Assembly: GCA_000961695.1 (NCBI GenBank)
Contig: LADW01000044.1
Location: 1-64,000 of the forward strand
Direction: 5' to 3'
Length of the DNA stretch: 64,000 nucleotides
From: Hyphomonadaceae bacterium BRH_c29
Lineage (GTDB): Bacteria > Pseudomonadota > Alphaproteobacteria > Caulobacterales > Hyphomonadaceae
The notes under the pieces were generated by a model. That model was given only the letters and a program-made list of their open reading frames with translations. It searched no databases and was not told the origin of the DNA. The position numbers and the translations under genes were made by a program. Shown one piece after another: positions 8,407-18,612 of this stretch (its first letter is position 1; each line of letters begins with the position of its first letter).

Positions 8407-8592
8407 CTATGGATGTGTCTTGCAGGAATAGCCGTCCTCGGTCACTTCCCGGACATTCGCCTCGCCACCGCACACACGCACAGCGAGTTCGGTGTTGTTG
8501 CGCACCGAGTCTTCATCATGAACACCGCTCACCGCAATGCAGCCCGTCAGGGACACAGCCAGCAACGCACCCGCAATCAACTTCAATTTCAT
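8407..8592 (-). CDS. Small lipoprotein, 61 residues
   Basis: A short lipoprotein with signal peptide MKLKLIAGALLAVSLTGC; the lipobox LTGC places the lipidated Cys at residue 18. The mature part is only about 43 residues, polar, with two further cysteines (RVCGGE, YSCKT) that could pair. The ATG at 8592 has a GAGG ribosome binding site; a longer frame reaching 8778 is not supported because it would bury the signal peptide. No family recognised. It is convergent with the extensin-like gene, three bases apart. Confidence 0.72.
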   Translation of the reverse strand: MKLKLIAGALLAVSLTGCIAVSGVHDEDSVRNNTELAVRVCGGEANVREVTEDGYSCKTHP

Positions 8593-8742
8593 GGCATCAG
8601 CCTCGTTTAAAGCAAACGCCCATCTACCCCATCGCCACCTATGCCGGGTTTTCCTGAACCGGTTGTGAACGCGGGGGAACCGCTTGCCGTACAGGGCGCC
8701 GCGCGCAACACTCCGGAAAAAGACAAACAGGCAGGAAACTCC

Positions 8743-9354
8743 ATGAAACTCATCACCTCCATCGGCCCCAATCCGCACGTTGTGCGCATGTTCATGGCAG
8801 AACGCGGCATCGAACTCCCGACCGAGGAGATCAACATCACCGCCGGCGAGAACCGCAAAGCGCCCTACCTCAGCACCAACCCGGCGGGCCAGTCGCCCTG
8901 CCTCGTGCTGGATGATGGCGCGGTCATCACCGAGATCACCGCGATCTGCGAATATCTCGACGAAGTCTTTCCGGGCGAGCCGCTGATGGGCGACACGGCA
9001 GAGGCCCGCGCCCAGAACCGCCGCTGGACACGCTGGGTCGATCTCAATGTGGCCGAACCGATGGGTAATGGCTTTCGCTATGCCGAAGGCCTGGCCATGT
9101 TCAAGGACCGGATGCGTTGCCTGCCGGATGCCGCCCCCGGCCTGAAAGCCTGCGCACAGGACAAGCTGAAATTCCTCGACGCTCAGCTGGCGGACCGTCC
9201 CTATGTCGCGGGCGACACGTTCGGCCTCGCGGACATCCTGCTGTTCTGCTTCCAGGCATTCGGCAATGTCATCGGCCAGCCGGTCGACCCGGAACTGAAG
9301 AACTATGCGGCCTGGTTTGCCAAAGTCGGCGAGCGGCCCAGCGCCAAGGCCTGA
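8743..9354 (+). CDS. Glutathione S-transferase family protein
   Basis: A 203-residue GST. The N-terminal thioredoxin-like domain starts MKLITSIGPNPHVVRMFMAE and contains the glutathione gamma-glutamyl-binding turn (EITAICEYLDE, about residues 67-77) after the cis-Pro strand QSPCLVLDD. The C-terminal all-helical domain has the N-capping box region FGLADILLFCF. The ATG at 8743 is six bases past AGGA; an upstream extension to 8641 lacks the fold. Substrate is unknown. It is a single gene converging on recO. Confidence 0.87.
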   Translation: MKLITSIGPNPHVVRMFMAERGIELPTEEINITAGENRKAPYLSTNPAGQSPCLVLDDGAVITEITAICEYLDEVFPGEPLMGDTAEARAQNRRWTRWVDLNVAEPMGNGFRYAEGLAMFKDRMRCLPDAAPGLKACAQDKLKFLDAQLADRPYVAGDTFGLADILLFCFQAFGNVIGQPVDPELKNYAAWFAKVGERPSAKA

Positions 9355-9357
9355 TCC

Positions 9358-10083
9358 TCAGCCTATCAGGCGCTTCACCAGACGCTCGCGTTCCTGCGGC
9401 ATGGCCCGGTTCATGGCGTGGAAGACGCGCGCCTCCAGGAAATATCCGGTCAGCTTCAGCCCGTCGACCACGTCTTCCGGCGTCACCGGCGCGGCGGACG
9501 AAATGAGAAAGCCTGGCAAGCGCAGGAGGCGGGAGACATAATCCTCCGCCTCTGATCCGCGCACCGCCCGGCCCGTGCGTGGGGAGACGTGCGTGAGACC
9601 ATCGTTGACGCCGGTGATGGCGCACTCGTCGAGGTCCAGCCCGAAGCCGAGCGCCGCCAACAGGCCGAGTTCCCAGCGCACATAAAGCGCCGGCCAGATT
9701 TCCCGCGCCTCGACTTGCTCCAGCAACATTTCCGTCGCTTCGAACATGGCAGAACCGACGACATCACCCTCATCAAGCGAGGCGCGCAGGATGGCCGTGA
9801 CGGCAGAGATCGCCGCAAGCGCCTTCGGATCTTCCAGCACATAGGAGGTCCGCTCGCGGCTGGCTTCGGCGACATCGAACCGGCCAAGCTGGTTCTCCAG
9901 CCGCCCGCTCCAGGACAGGGAAACAGAGTTGCCTGCCTCGAACTGCGCCCGGCGTTTGCGGGAGTTTCCGCCATAGACGAGGCCAGAGCGGCGGCCATTG
10001 GCTCGCGTCAGGACATCCAGAATGAGGCCGCCTTCACCAAAGCGGCGACCTCCCAGGATAATTCCGTCATCGGACCAGTTCAT
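9358..10083 (-). CDS. recO: DNA repair protein RecO
   Basis: A 241-residue RecO, which binds ssDNA and SSB and loads RecA in the RecFOR gap-repair pathway. The N-terminal OB-fold begins WSDDGIILGGRRFGEGGLIL and continues GLVYGGNSRKRRAQFEAGN, a hallmark of the family. The helical C-terminal domain includes RWELGLLAALGFGLDL. The usual zinc-finger cysteines are only partly present (ECAITG), as in other alphaproteobacterial members. It is the last gene of the rpoZ-recO operon, five bases after era. Confidence 0.92.
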   Translation of the reverse strand: MNWSDDGIILGGRRFGEGGLILDVLTRANGRRSGLVYGGNSRKRRAQFEAGNSVSLSWSGRLENQLGRFDVAEASRERTSYVLEDPKALAAISAVTAILRASLDEGDVVGSAMFEATEMLLEQVEAREIWPALYVRWELGLLAALGFGLDLDECAITGVNDGLTHVSPRTGRAVRGSEAEDYVSRLLRLPGFLISSAAPVTPEDVVDGLKLTGYFLEARVFHAMNRAMPQERERLVKRLIG

Positions 10084-10088
10084 CGCAC

Positions 10089-11036
10089 CTAGACGTCAAA
10101 CTCCAGGCCGAGCCCCTGATAGCTTTCGCGGCGCTCCTGCCAGCGTTCATCCACCTTCACGAAGAGAAACAGGTGAACCTTTCGGTCCAGCATTTCGGAG
10201 AGCTCCTCTCGCGCCATGCGGCCAATATCCTTGATCGTCTGGCCACCCTTGCCCAGCACCATGGACTTGTGGTTCTCGCGTCCCACAACAATCACCTGCT
10301 GCACACGGACGGAGCCGTCATCGCGCTCTTCCCACGCTTCGGTCTCGACCATCAACTGGTAGGGCAGCTCCTGGTGCAGGCGCAGCATCAGCTTCTCGCG
10401 TGTCACTTCGGAGGCCAGCAGGCGCATCGGCAGATCCGCCACCTGGTCCGGCGGATACAGCGCATGGCCTTCCGGCATGCGCGCAGCTATCGCCAGTTCC
10501 AGCTTCTCGACGCCGTCGCCATTCTCAGCCGAGATCATGTGGACCTCATCGTAGACGCCGGTCTCGTTCAGTTCCGCGATGATCGGCAGAACCTTATCGT
10601 GCGGGAAGAGGTCGATCTTGTTCAGCGCAAGTATCGCCTTGCGGCCGCTGGTCTGCAGCTGCTCGATGACCCGGCGGTCATCCACAAGGGAGTGCTTCTG
10701 CGCAGCCGTTTCCTTGCCTTCCGCATCGGCGACCCAGGCAGCGGCATCAATCAGGTGAACCACGGCATCAGCGTCCTCGGCCCCGCTCCACGCAGCCTTG
10801 ACCATCGCGCGGTCCAGTCGGCGCTTGGCCGCGAAGATACCGGGCGTATCCACCAGAACGATCTGTGTGCCGCCCGATTGCGCAACACCCCGGACGGGAA
10901 AGCGCGTTGTCTGCACCTTGTGCGTGACGATGGCGACCTTCGCCCCGACGAGGGCGTTGGTGAGCGTGGATTTTCCGGCATTCGGTGCGCCGATAATGGC
11001 GCAGAAACCTGCGTGGGTAATTTCAGTATCTGTCAT
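10089..11036 (-). CDS. era: GTPase Era, 30S ribosome assembly
   Basis: A 315-residue Era GTPase that binds 16S rRNA near its 3' end and aids small-subunit maturation. Motifs: G1 GAPNAGKS (residues 16-23), G2 TTRFPVRG, G3 DTPG, G4 NKID, then a C-terminal KH domain with GRENHKSMVLGKGGQTIKDI. Length is normal. Its start overlaps the rnc stop by four bases (ATGA), suggesting translational coupling, and the rnc-era pair is a near-universal bacterial arrangement linking rRNA processing and assembly. Confidence 0.96.
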   Translation of the reverse strand: MTDTEITHAGFCAIIGAPNAGKSTLTNALVGAKVAIVTHKVQTTRFPVRGVAQSGGTQIVLVDTPGIFAAKRRLDRAMVKAAWSGAEDADAVVHLIDAAAWVADAEGKETAAQKHSLVDDRRVIEQLQTSGRKAILALNKIDLFPHDKVLPIIAELNETGVYDEVHMISAENGDGVEKLELAIAARMPEGHALYPPDQVADLPMRLLASEVTREKLMLRLHQELPYQLMVETEAWEERDDGSVRVQQVIVVGRENHKSMVLGKGGQTIKDIGRMAREELSEMLDRKVHLFLFVKVDERWQERRESYQGLGLEFDV

Positions 11037-11791
11037 GATTGTCCTGCAAGCGATTGGAGCAGCAGCGCGGCGGCGCTGCGCTCGGCTTCGCGTTTGGAAG
11101 GCCCGGTCGCCACGGCACTGCCGCGTCCTTCGACCTTTGCCTCGATTTCGTAAATGGGTTCATGGTCCGGACCAGAACGGTTGATCACGTCATAGTCCGG
11201 TAATGGAAGGGCCTGGCCCTGCGCCCATTCCTGGAGCAGGGTTTTCGGATCCTTGGTTTCTGCCGGGGCCGACGCAAATTGCGGCGCCCAGGCCTTCTCG
11301 ATAAACTTTCGTGCAGGCGCGAGCCCGCCATCCTGGAAGATCGCGCCGATGATCGCCTCGCTGACGTCTCCCAGCGTGGATTCGCGCGCCCGTCCACCGG
11401 CGGCCTCTTCGCCATCGGACAGGAGGATGAATTCCTGCAATCCCATATGCCGCACGGCGTCCGCGCAGGCACCTTTCTTGACCAGCCGGTTGAGGCGGGG
11501 CGCAAGTTCGCCTTCGCTCTCGTTCTTCCGGCGCTCCATCAGGCGTTCGGCGATCACCAGGTTCAACACCCGGTCCCCGAGGAATTCGAGCCGCTGATTG
11601 GAATCCCGCACCGCGTCCACGCTGTTGCCCACCGCACTTGGATGCGTCAGCGCCCGCACCAGCAGGCCGGCATCCTTGAACTTGTAACCAACCGCATCCT
11701 GCGCCGCTTTGATGCGGTCATCGGACAGGGTCGGCGTACAGGACTTGCCTTTGGTGCGCAGACGCGTGCGTTTTGGACGAGCGGGTTTCAT
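11033..11791 (-). CDS. rnc: Ribonuclease III
   Basis: A 252-residue RNase III that cleaves double-stranded RNA, notably rRNA precursors. The signature [16 protein letters not shown] (residues 65-80) contains catalytic residues E69 and D73; the second acidic cluster is [11 protein letters not shown] (D142, E145). A dsRNA-binding domain follows ([20 protein letters not shown] and [15 protein letters not shown]). A basic N-terminal extension of about 20 residues precedes the catalytic domain, so an internal start is possible. It overlaps acpS by four bases upstream. The leader peptidase gene lepB, often just before rnc in alphaproteobacteria, is absent here. Confidence 0.96.
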   Translation of the reverse strand: MKPARPKRTRLRTKGKSCTPTLSDDRIKAAQDAVGYKFKDAGLLVRALTHPSAVGNSVDAVRDSNQRLEFLGDRVLNLVIAERLMERRKNESEGELAPRLNRLVKKGACADAVRHMGLQEFILLSDGEEAAGGRARESTLGDVSEAIIGAIFQDGGLAPARKFIEKAWAPQFASAPAETKDPKTLLQEWAQGQALPLPDYDVINRSGPDHEPIYEIEAKVEGRGSAVATGPSKREAERSAAALLLQSLAGQS

Positions 11792-12198
11792 GATCCGGTC
11801 ACCGGCAGGGCTTCGATGATCACCTGAGCTTCGGCCCAGGGATGGTCGTCCGTGATCGTCAGATGAATGACGGCTTCATGGCCAGCGGGCATCAGCGTCT
11901 CAAGCCGCTTTGCGGCACCACCCGTCAGGGCCAGCGTCGGCTTGCCGCTCGGCAGGTTCACGACGCCCAGGTCTTTCCAGTGCACCCCATGGCGCGGCAC
12001 ACCGGTGCCCAGCGCCTTGGCGCAGGCCTCCTTGGCAGCGAACCGCTTGGCATAGGTCTCAGCTGTGCGGCGACGCCGGCGCGCCAGCGCGATCTCCGTG
12101 TCCGTGAACACCCGGTTCTCGAACCGCTCACCGAAGCGTTCGAGCGTCTGCTCGATCCGCTCAATGTTGCAGAGATCATTGCCGATACCGATGATCAT
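11788..12198 (-). CDS. acpS: Holo-[acyl-carrier-protein] synthase
   Basis: A 136-residue phosphopantetheinyl transferase that attaches the 4'-phosphopantetheine arm of CoA to ACP for fatty-acid synthesis. The magnesium-binding residues are D8 in [15 protein letters not shown] and E57 in [15 protein letters not shown]. Length is normal. It overlaps pdxJ and rnc by four bases on either side inside the compact operon; the pdxJ-acpS pairing is common in proteobacteria. Confidence 0.95.
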   Translation of the reverse strand: MIIGIGNDLCNIERIEQTLERFGERFENRVFTDTEIALARRRRRTAETYAKRFAAKEACAKALGTGVPRHGVHWKDLGVVNLPSGKPTLALTGGAAKRLETLMPAGHEAVIHLTITDDHPWAEAQVIIEALPVTGS

Positions 12199-12938
12199 CC
12201 GCGCGCCTCATCCATGAGACGGCGCATCTGGCGGATGGCCGCATCCAGCCCGATGAAGATGGCTTCACCGATAAGGAAGTGACCGATGTTCAGCTCGGCG
12301 ATTTCCGGAATGGCCGCGATAGGGCCGACATTCTCAAACGTCAGGCCATGGCCCGCGTGCGGCTCGATTCCGCGTTTGCGGGCTTCCTCGGCAGCCGCCT
12401 GGAGGCGTGCAAGCTCTGGCGCAGCGGCTTCGGCGCCGCCTTCGATCCACAGCTCGGCATATTTCCCGGTATGCAGTTCCACCACCGGCGCGCCAAGCAC
12501 TTCGGCAACGGCGATCTGCACCGGGTCCGGCTCAATGAAGAGAGAGACACGCGCGCCAGCTTCGCGCAGGCGCAAAACGATGGGCGCGATCTGGTTGTGC
12601 AGACCGGCGACATCCAGGCCGCCCTCGGTCGTGCGCTCTTCGCGCTTTTCCGGAACGATACAGGCCGCATGCGGACGGAACATGCAGGCAATATCCGTCA
12701 TCTCATCCGTTGCGGCCATTTCCAGATTGATCGGCAGCCGGGAAGCCGCGCGGACGGCTTCAAGGTCTCCGTCACGGATATGGCGGCGGTCTTCGCGCAG
12801 GTGGATGGTGATGCCATCGGCGCCCGCAGCCGCCGAAATCTCTGCGGCCCGCGCCGGATCAGGATGTGCACCGCCACGGGCGTTCCGAATGGTCGCCACA
12901 TGGTCAATGTTCACCCCGAGGCGCAGCCGCCCGCTCAT
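12195..12938 (-). CDS. pdxJ: Pyridoxine 5'-phosphate synthase
   Basis: A 247-residue TIM-barrel enzyme that condenses deoxyxylulose 5-phosphate with 3-amino-2-oxopropyl phosphate to pyridoxine 5'-phosphate in the DXP-dependent vitamin B6 pathway. Family blocks: [44 protein letters not shown] and GHGLTFENV. Length is standard. Its ATG shares one base with the pyrE stop (TGATG), so it is probably read by re-initiation. Confidence 0.96.
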   Translation of the reverse strand: MSGRLRLGVNIDHVATIRNARGGAHPDPARAAEISAAAGADGITIHLREDRRHIRDGDLEAVRAASRLPINLEMAATDEMTDIACMFRPHAACIVPEKREERTTEGGLDVAGLHNQIAPIVLRLREAGARVSLFIEPDPVQIAVAEVLGAPVVELHTGKYAELWIEGGAEAAAPELARLQAAAEEARKRGIEPHAGHGLTFENVGPIAAIPEIAELNIGHFLIGEAIFIGLDAAIRQMRRLMDEARG

Positions 12939-13519
12939 CAGGCAAGCCCTCGCGAGCCTGGCTTCACCGCAGGCATCGCCGCAAGCTCCGGCGGCAGATC
13001 ATTCGCGTCATAGTCAGGGAAGTTCACCGATGCCAGCGAGACAAGTTTGCAGCCGACATCGGCGCGTCCGCCGGAGCGGTCGATGATGCAGGCGCCGCCG
13101 ACAACTTCGCCGGGCAGATTGTTCAAGGCCTCAACCGTCTCGCGGAACGACAGCCCGGTCGTGACAATATCTTCCGCGATCAGCACGCGCTCACCGTCGG
13201 CGATGGAGAAACCACGGCGGAACTGAAGCTGGCCATCGACGCGCTCAGCAAAGATGGACCGGCAACCAAGCTGGCGCGCGAGTTCATAGCCCGGAATGAT
13301 GCCGCCCACAGCCGGGCCGGCAACGACATCGATCTTGCCGAATTTCTCCGTCAGCTTCTTCGCGAGCGCCGCGCAGAGCTTTTCGGACTTGTCCGGCTGG
13401 GAGAAGACCAGCGCCTTCTGAAGGAATACCGGGCTGCGCCGCCCGGACGAGAGGATGAAATGCCCCTCCAGCAGCGCCCCTGCCTCGCGGAACACCGCGA
13501 GCACGTCTTCATTGGTCAT
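12938..13519 (-). CDS. pyrE: Orotate phosphoribosyltransferase
   Basis: A 193-residue type I phosphoribosyltransferase making OMP from orotate and PRPP in pyrimidine synthesis. The PRPP motif is [18 protein letters not shown], preceded by [18 protein letters not shown]; the N-terminal [17 protein letters not shown] matches the family. Its start overlaps the rsh C-terminus by 11 bases. It is embedded in an operon of unrelated housekeeping functions, the usual setting in this bacterial group. Confidence 0.95.
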   Translation of the reverse strand: MTNEDVLAVFREAGALLEGHFILSSGRRSPVFLQKALVFSQPDKSEKLCAALAKKLTEKFGKIDVVAGPAVGGIIPGYELARQLGCRSIFAERVDGQLQFRRGFSIADGERVLIAEDIVTTGLSFRETVEALNNLPGEVVGGACIIDRSGGRADVGCKLVSLASVNFPDYDANDLPPELAAMPAVKPGSRGLA

Positions 13520-15764
13520 CTTCGCCCTCCTGATCGCGCACTGCCCGGTCGACCACTGCGAGCGACCGGAGCGCGGCCAGTATCTGCGTCAGGCGTTTCA
13601 GGTCTTCAACCTCAATTTCCATCACCAGCTCAGTGAAGTCCTTCCCGCGCTCCACCGTCGCGATATTGACGATGTTGCCGCTGGACTGCGCGACGGCGGC
13701 GCAGAGCTTGGCCAACACGCCGCGCGTATTGGCAGCGTTGATGCGGATCCGGCCGACCGCGACAGATTCGGTGCGGGCCAGTTCGGTCCATTTAAGGTCC
13801 ACCCAGAGTTCTGGCGTGTCGTCATACTCTGCGAGCTTCGGACAGCTCGCAACGTGCACGACGATGCCTTGATCGGGCACCTGGACCCCCATGATGCGGT
13901 CACCCGGCAGCGGGCAACAGCACTGGCCGAGGTGCAGGGTGACGCCTGGGGTCAACTCATATCCGGACACGAGCAGCGGCGCGTGCTGGGAATCGACCTT
14001 GGTTTTCGACGGATCACCCATCGGTTCGGCCTTGTAGCCGGGGAACGCAGCCTGCAGTACATCCGTCGAACTGATCGTTCCGCGCCCGACGGCCTCGGCC
14101 ATGTCCTCGCGGGTCTCGAAGCCGGCAAGGTTCGCCGTATGGGTCATTTTCACATCGACCGGGTCGATGCCAGCGCGGCGCAGGGCCTGATTAACGAGGC
14201 CTTCGCCGAGACGGCGGAAGTCTGCGGTATCACGCTCACGCACCAACTTGCGCATGGCAGAGCGGGCTCGCCCGGTGATCGCCAGCGCTTCCCAGCCATG
14301 CACCGGCGCCGATGTCTTGCCGCGAACGATGTCGACCACATCGCCATTCTTGAGCGGCCGGCGCAACGCCTTCACTTCGCCATTGATCTTCACACCGACA
14401 CACGTATCCCCGACCGCCGAGTGGACGGCGTAGGCAAAGTCCATCGGCATCGCGCCCGCCGGCAGGATGATCAGCTTGCCCTTCGGCGTGAAGGTGAACA
14501 CATGCTCGCGATACATTTCGAGCTTGGCGTGTTCGAGGAATTCTTTCGCGTCGGCGCCGTCCTGCAGAAGGCTGGAGATGGTTTCCAGGCTGGCCGCAGG
14601 ATCAAGGCCTGCGGCCTTGGCGGATTCTGCGTCGAAGCCGTATTGCTTGTTCTTGTAGCCCCAGTGGGCCGCGACGCCGAATTCGGCGGTCTGGTCCATC
14701 GCTTCGGTGCGGATCTGCAGTTCCACGCGGCGATTGCCGGAGGCACGCACGGTGGTGTGCAGGCTCTGATAGCCGTTCGGCTTGGGCACAGAGATAAAGT
14801 CGCGGAAGCGGTCGGGAATACAGGCCCACAGCGTGTGGAGTTCGCCTAGAACCCGGTAGCACTCTTCCGTCGTCTGAACGATGATGCGGAACGCGAACAG
14901 GTCGGCCACATCGCGGAACGAAATCGATTTCCGCTCCAGCTTGCGCCACAGCGAATATGGTGCTTTCCGGCGGCCTTTGATGCGGCAGGAAATCTTGGCC
15001 ATTTCCATCAGCTGGGTCAGGTCGTCGCGAATGCGCTCAAGATCATCCGCGTTTTCCAGCGCCAGCTCTTCCTGGCGATAGAGGATAGCACGGCGCGCTT
15101 CGGCATTCAGCTCCTGGAAGGCGAGATCTTCCATCTCGGCGGCCAGCTGGTAGAGGCCGACGCGCCGGGCAAGCGGGGCATAGATGTCCATCGTCTCGCG
15201 CGCTGTCCGCTCCCGGCTCTCGGCCTTCTTGCGGAAATGCAGCGTGCGCATGTTATGCAGCCGGTCGGCCAGCTTCACCATAAGGACGCGGATGTCGCTG
15301 GTCGTGGCGAGGATGAACTTCTGGAAGTTCTCCGCCTGCGCGTTCTCTTTCGATGAGAATTCCAGCTTGTCGAGCTTGGTGACACCGTCGACCAGTTCTG
15401 CGACATCGGCGCCGAACCGCACTTCGATCTCGCCTATGTCGATATCATCCACATCCTCGACCACGTCGTGCAGCAGGCCGGCAACGATGGTGATCTCATC
15501 GAGATGCACGTCCGCCAGAAGGCTCGCGACCTCGACCGGGTGGGAATAATAGGCATCGCCCGAATCCCGCTTCTGCTCGCCATGATGCTTCTTGGCGAAA
15601 TCATAGGCGGCGCCGAGCAATTCGGATTTCACGCGTGGGTGATACGCGCGGACTTTGGCAATGAGTTCGTCGCGGCTGAGGACATGCACTTCGCCCACGG
15701 CCTGTTCGGCCGGTGGTGCGTCGCCAGCCCCTTTGTCCTTGGCGGAAAGGGCGCTGCCGTCCAT
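13509..15764 (-). CDS. rsh: Bifunctional (p)ppGpp synthetase/hydrolase
   Basis: A 751-residue RelA/SpoT homologue controlling the stringent response. Domains in order: HD hydrolase with [11 protein letters not shown] (H75) and [12 protein letters not shown] (HD at 99-100); synthetase with [20 protein letters not shown] and [18 protein letters not shown] domain ([20 protein letters not shown]); zinc-finger/helical region with [13 protein letters not shown]-terminal ACT domain. Both catalytic domains keep their key motifs, so it should make and degrade the alarmone, as the single Rsh of most alphaproteobacteria does. It lies directly downstream of rpoZ, the same order as spoT in many proteobacteria. 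Confidence 0.95.
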   Translation of the reverse strand: MDGSALSAKDKGAGDAPPAEQAVGEVHVLSRDELIAKVRAYHPRVKSELLGAAYDFAKKHHGEQKRDSGDAYYSHPVEVASLLADVHLDEITIVAGLLHDVVEDVDDIDIGEIEVRFGADVAELVDGVTKLDKLEFSSKENAQAENFQKFILATTSDIRVLMVKLADRLHNMRTLHFRKKAESRERTARETMDIYAPLARRVGLYQLAAEMEDLAFQELNAEARRAILYRQEELALENADDLERIRDDLTQLMEMAKISCRIKGRRKAPYSLWRKLERKSISFRDVADLFAFRIIVQTTEECYRVLGELHTLWACIPDRFRDFISVPKPNGYQSLHTTVRASGNRRVELQIRTEAMDQTAEFGVAAHWGYKNKQYGFDAESAKAAGLDPAASLETISSLLQDGADAKEFLEHAKLEMYREHVFTFTPKGKLIILPAGAMPMDFAYAVHSAVGDTCVGVKINGEVKALRRPLKNGDVVDIVRGKTSAPVHGWEALAITGRARSAMRKLVRERDTADFRRLGEGLVNQALRRAGIDPVDVKMTHTANLAGFETREDMAEAVGRGTISSTDVLQAAFPGYKAEPMGDPSKTKVDSQHAPLLVSGYELTPGVTLHLGQCCCPLPGDRIMGVQVPDQGIVVHVASCPKLAEYDDTPELWVDLKWTELARTESVAVGRIRINAANTRGVLAKLCAAVAQSSGNIVNIATVERGKDFTELVMEIEVEDLKRLTQILAALRSLAVVDRAVRDQEGEDDQ

Positions 15765-15772
15765 CTGACCTC

Positions 15773-16123
15773 CTAGAGCCGGTCGTCGCGTCCGGATTCG
15801 AGTTCAGCCTGATAGGCGCGCATGACGTCTTCTTCTGTCGCAGCCGGAGCAGCCTGAAGGGCAAGACGGTCAGCCTCACGCTCGTTCTCTTCGCCGGGAC
15901 GAATTTCCTGCAGGCCAGAGATCATGGCCTCTTTGACCACTTTCAGGTCGATCGTTTCGTCAGCGATTTCGCGCAGGGAGATCACAGGATCCTTGTCATT
16001 GTCGCGGTCCACGGTGATCGGCGAGCCTTCGCGGATCATGCGGGCACGGTGCGCAGCAATCAGGACGAGATCGAAGCGATTCGGGATCTTTTCGATGCAG
16101 TCTTCAACGGTCACTCGGGCCAT
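15773..16123 (-). CDS. rpoZ: RNA polymerase omega subunit
   Basis: A 116-residue omega subunit that helps RNA polymerase assembly and forms part of the ppGpp site. It begins [20 protein letters not shown], a diagnostic N-terminus, followed by AAHRARMI and [11 protein letters not shown]. The ATG at 16123 has a strong AAGGAG; a frame extension to 16276 is not used. It is the first gene of the rpoZ-to-recO operon and is divergent from a NYN-domain gene, so its promoter should lie in 16124-16279, where one GAATC and a TATACT are visible. Confidence 0.95.
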   Translation of the reverse strand: MARVTVEDCIEKIPNRFDLVLIAAHRARMIREGSPITVDRDNDKDPVISLREIADETIDLKVVKEAMISGLQEIRPGEENEREADRLALQAAPAATEEDVMRAYQAELESGRDDRL

Positions 16124-16279
16124 GGGTACAGGATCTCCTTTGAACCGCCCCTTATATGCAGCGCAGCAAGGGCACGCAACCCGTCCCTTGCGCCTGAATG
16201 CAGCGGAATCTAAGCTGAAAGCTATACTATACAGAATACGTTTCCGACGGCCCTTTTTGCAGTCATTCCGAGGCATAAC

Positions 16280-16849
16280 ATGGCGTTTTACAAGGACGAG
16301 CGCCTTGCGCTCTTCATCGACGGTGCCAATCTCTACTCTTCAGCCCGCGCCCTGGGCCTTGAAATAGATTTCCGCAAGCTTCTCAAGGAGTTCCAGGGGC
16401 GCGGCCGCCTGCTGAGGGCGAATTACTACACCGCCCTGGTGGAAAGCGACGAATACAGCCCGATCCGGCCTCTGGTGGATTGGCTGACCTATAATGGCTT
16501 CAATGTGATCAAGAAGGCGGCGCGGGAATACACAGACCGGGACGGCCGCAAGCGTTTCCGGGGCAATATGGACGTGGAACTGGCCGTCGACATGCTCGAG
16601 ACGGCGGCCCATGTCGACCATATCGTCCTGTTCAGCGGCAACGGAGACTTCCGCCGACTGGTCGAGCAGGTAAAGGCGAGAGGCGTTCGCGTCTCCGTTG
16701 TGTCAACCAACGTCTCCTCTCCGGCCATGGTATCCGACGATCTGCGCCGGGAAGCCGATGCCTTCATCGAGCTGGAAGACATCGCCGAACTGATCGCCCG
16801 GCCCCGCCGGGAGGTGGGCGATGACGTCCCGGAGGACGAGGACGACTAG
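16280..16849 (+). CDS. NYN domain (LabA/DUF88-type) protein
   Basis: A 189-residue PIN-like NYN-domain protein, a fold of metal-dependent RNases. Acidic residues expected for the active site are seen: [15 protein letters not shown] (first Asp, about residue 14), [12 protein letters not shown], and [19 protein letters not shown]. The end is acidic (DDVPEDEDD). LabA-type relatives may act in RNA processing, but no substrate is known for this group. It is divergent from rpoZ, an arrangement I believe recurs in alphaproteobacteria. Start chosen at the ATG with GAGGC upstream. Confidence 0.88.
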   Translation: MAFYKDERLALFIDGANLYSSARALGLEIDFRKLLKEFQGRGRLLRANYYTALVESDEYSPIRPLVDWLTYNGFNVIKKAAREYTDRDGRKRFRGNMDVELAVDMLETAAHVDHIVLFSGNGDFRRLVEQVKARGVRVSVVSTNVSSPAMVSDDLRREADAFIELEDIAELIARPRREVGDDVPEDEDD

Positions 16850-16936
16850 TCCTGCCGACCCGATGCGGCCAGAAGGCGCCCTTGGCAGCCGGGCAAACCT
16901 TGTTAGGGTCACCGGTTCATTATCCGGAGATCTGCC

Positions 16937-18400
16937 ATGCTGCGTCCAGTCCTCGTTTCGACCCTTGCCCTCAGCCTGGCCCTTGCCGGATGCAGCAAGA
17001 CTGAAGCCCCCGCCACGGGCGAGCCCGCGAAGATCGCAGACACCGGCGCCGCGGCCTCCAGCGAAGCCAGTTCCAGCGAGACCATTGTCCAGCCCGCCGG
17101 CATGTCCGTCCGCGAAGTTGCTGCCCCGGAACAGTCGATCCTGGATCTCTACCTCCAGCTTCACCAGGCGCCGGAGCTCTCCTTCAAGGAAGGCAAGACC
17201 TCGACCATTCTGGCCAGTGAACTGGAATCCCTCGGCTTCGAGGTGACCACGGGCGTCGGACAGGACTGGGTCGTCGACAAGGCCACGCGCGATCATGGCG
17301 GCGTCCGCCCTGGCGTCGGCGGCTATGGCGTGGTCGGCGTGCTGCGCAATGGCAACGGCCCGACCATCCTGATCCGCACCGACATGGACGCCCTGCCCGT
17401 TCCGGAACAGACCGGCGTGTCCTATGCCTCCACCGTCCAGTCACAGACCTGGACCGGCGTCGACAGCCCGGTCATGCATGCCTGCGGCCACGACGTTCAC
17501 ATGACGGCCTGGCTCGGCACCGCCCGCGCCCTCGTCGCGCAGAAGTCCAAATGGAAAGGCACGCTGGTCATGATCGCCCAGCCCGGTGAGGAAATCGGTC
17601 TCGGCGCCGAAGCCATGCTGGCCGATGGCCTGTTCACCCGCTTCCCCAAGCCCGACTATAACCTTGCCCTGCACGTCTCCGCCGACGCACCTTCCGGCAC
17701 GGTCGTCTATTCGTCCGGCTTTGCCATGGCAAACGTCGACAGCGTGGACATCCATGTGAAGGGCATTGGCGGTCACGGCGCCTATCCGCAGGCGACACGT
17801 GATCCGATCCTCGTCGGCGCCCACATCGTCACCGCGCTGCAGAGCCTCGTCTCCCGCAATGTCGATCCGCTCGACAGCGCCGTCGTCACGGTCGGCTCGT
17901 TCAAGGCTGGCGCCAAGCACAACATCATCCCGGACGAAGCCACACTGCTGCTGACCGTCCGCTCTTATGATGACAAGACCCGCCAGATGCTGCTCGACGG
18001 CATCACGCGCATCGCCAAGGCTGAAGCCGCCGCGTTCGACGCGCCGGAGCCGGAAATCACCATCGAGGCCGACTACACGCCTTCAACTTATAATGATCCG
18101 GACACGACCGCCCGCACCATGAAAGCCGTCGGCAAGAAGCTCGGTGCCGAGTACGTCAAACAGGTCAAGCCGGTCATGGGCGGCGAAGACTTCTCGCAAT
18201 ATGGCCGGACCGAAGAAAAGATCCCGAGCGTCCTGTTCTGGGTCGGCGCCGTGGAGCCCGGTAAGTATGCCGCTGCCAAGGCGGCAGGTGAGTCCCTGCC
18301 CTCGCTGCATTCCTCGCAGTTCGCGCCGGATTATGCCCGCACGATCGAGACCGGCACCGAGGCCATGACCACCGCCGCGCTGGAATTGTTCAGGAACTGA
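16937..18400 (+). CDS. M20-family amidohydrolase lipoprotein
   Basis: A 487-residue exported metallohydrolase. The signal peptide ends in a lipobox (LALAGC, Cys about residue 19) and is followed by a Ala/Glu/Ser-rich linker. The M20D core shows the metal ligands: TDMDALPV, HACGHDVHMTAWLGTARALV, AQPGEEIGLGAEAML and the C-terminal LPSLHSSQFAPDY; the dimerization domain includes IGGHGAYPQATRDP. Such enzymes remove N-acyl or amide groups from amino acids or peptides; placing it on the cell envelope suggests peptide or amino-acid scavenging. The start at 16937 has GGAGATC upstream. Substrate unknown. Confidence 0.88.
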   Translation: MLRPVLVSTLALSLALAGCSKTEAPATGEPAKIADTGAAASSEASSSETIVQPAGMSVREVAAPEQSILDLYLQLHQAPELSFKEGKTSTILASELESLGFEVTTGVGQDWVVDKATRDHGGVRPGVGGYGVVGVLRNGNGPTILIRTDMDALPVPEQTGVSYASTVQSQTWTGVDSPVMHACGHDVHMTAWLGTARALVAQKSKWKGTLVMIAQPGEEIGLGAEAMLADGLFTRFPKPDYNLALHVSADAPSGTVVYSSGFAMANVDSVDIHVKGIGGHGAYPQATRDPILVGAHIVTALQSLVSRNVDPLDSAVVTVGSFKAGAKHNIIPDEATLLLTVRSYDDKTRQMLLDGITRIAKAEAAAFDAPEPEITIEADYTPSTYNDPDTTARTMKAVGKKLGAEYVKQVKPVMGGEDFSQYGRTEEKIPSVLFWVGAVEPGKYAAAKAAGESLPSLHSSQFAPDYARTIETGTEAMTTAALELFRN

Positions 18401-18458
18401 CGCCGCGCCAGGCGGCCTGAACAGAGATTGCGTTTTCGCGACAGCTGCGCTACACCCC

Positions 18459-18590
18459 CTTTTGCTCATACTGCGCAAAAGCTTTTTATGGATGTCGCAG
18501 AAGAGACCTGATCCCGGACGTTTGAAGGCCAACTCCTTGAAACGTTCTTTTTCAGGCCTATATTATACTCAAATCGAGCAAAAGAGCTCG
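18459..18590 (+). promoter_or_regulatory. nadA promoter and candidate operators
   Basis: A sigma70-like promoter TTGAAA (18537-18542) and TATTAT (18561-18566) with an 18-base spacer precedes nadA. Upstream, CTTTTGC (18459-18465) is repeated in inverted form as GCAAAAG (18475-18481). GAGCAAAAG occurs again just past the -10 box (18576-18584), inside a small hairpin CGAGC-AAAAGA-GCTCG (18575-18590). This spacing suits a repressor of NAD synthesis, but I cannot name the regulator from sequence. Confidence 0.45.
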
Positions 18591-18612
18591 GTTGGTTCAA
18601 GGAGGATGTGAT

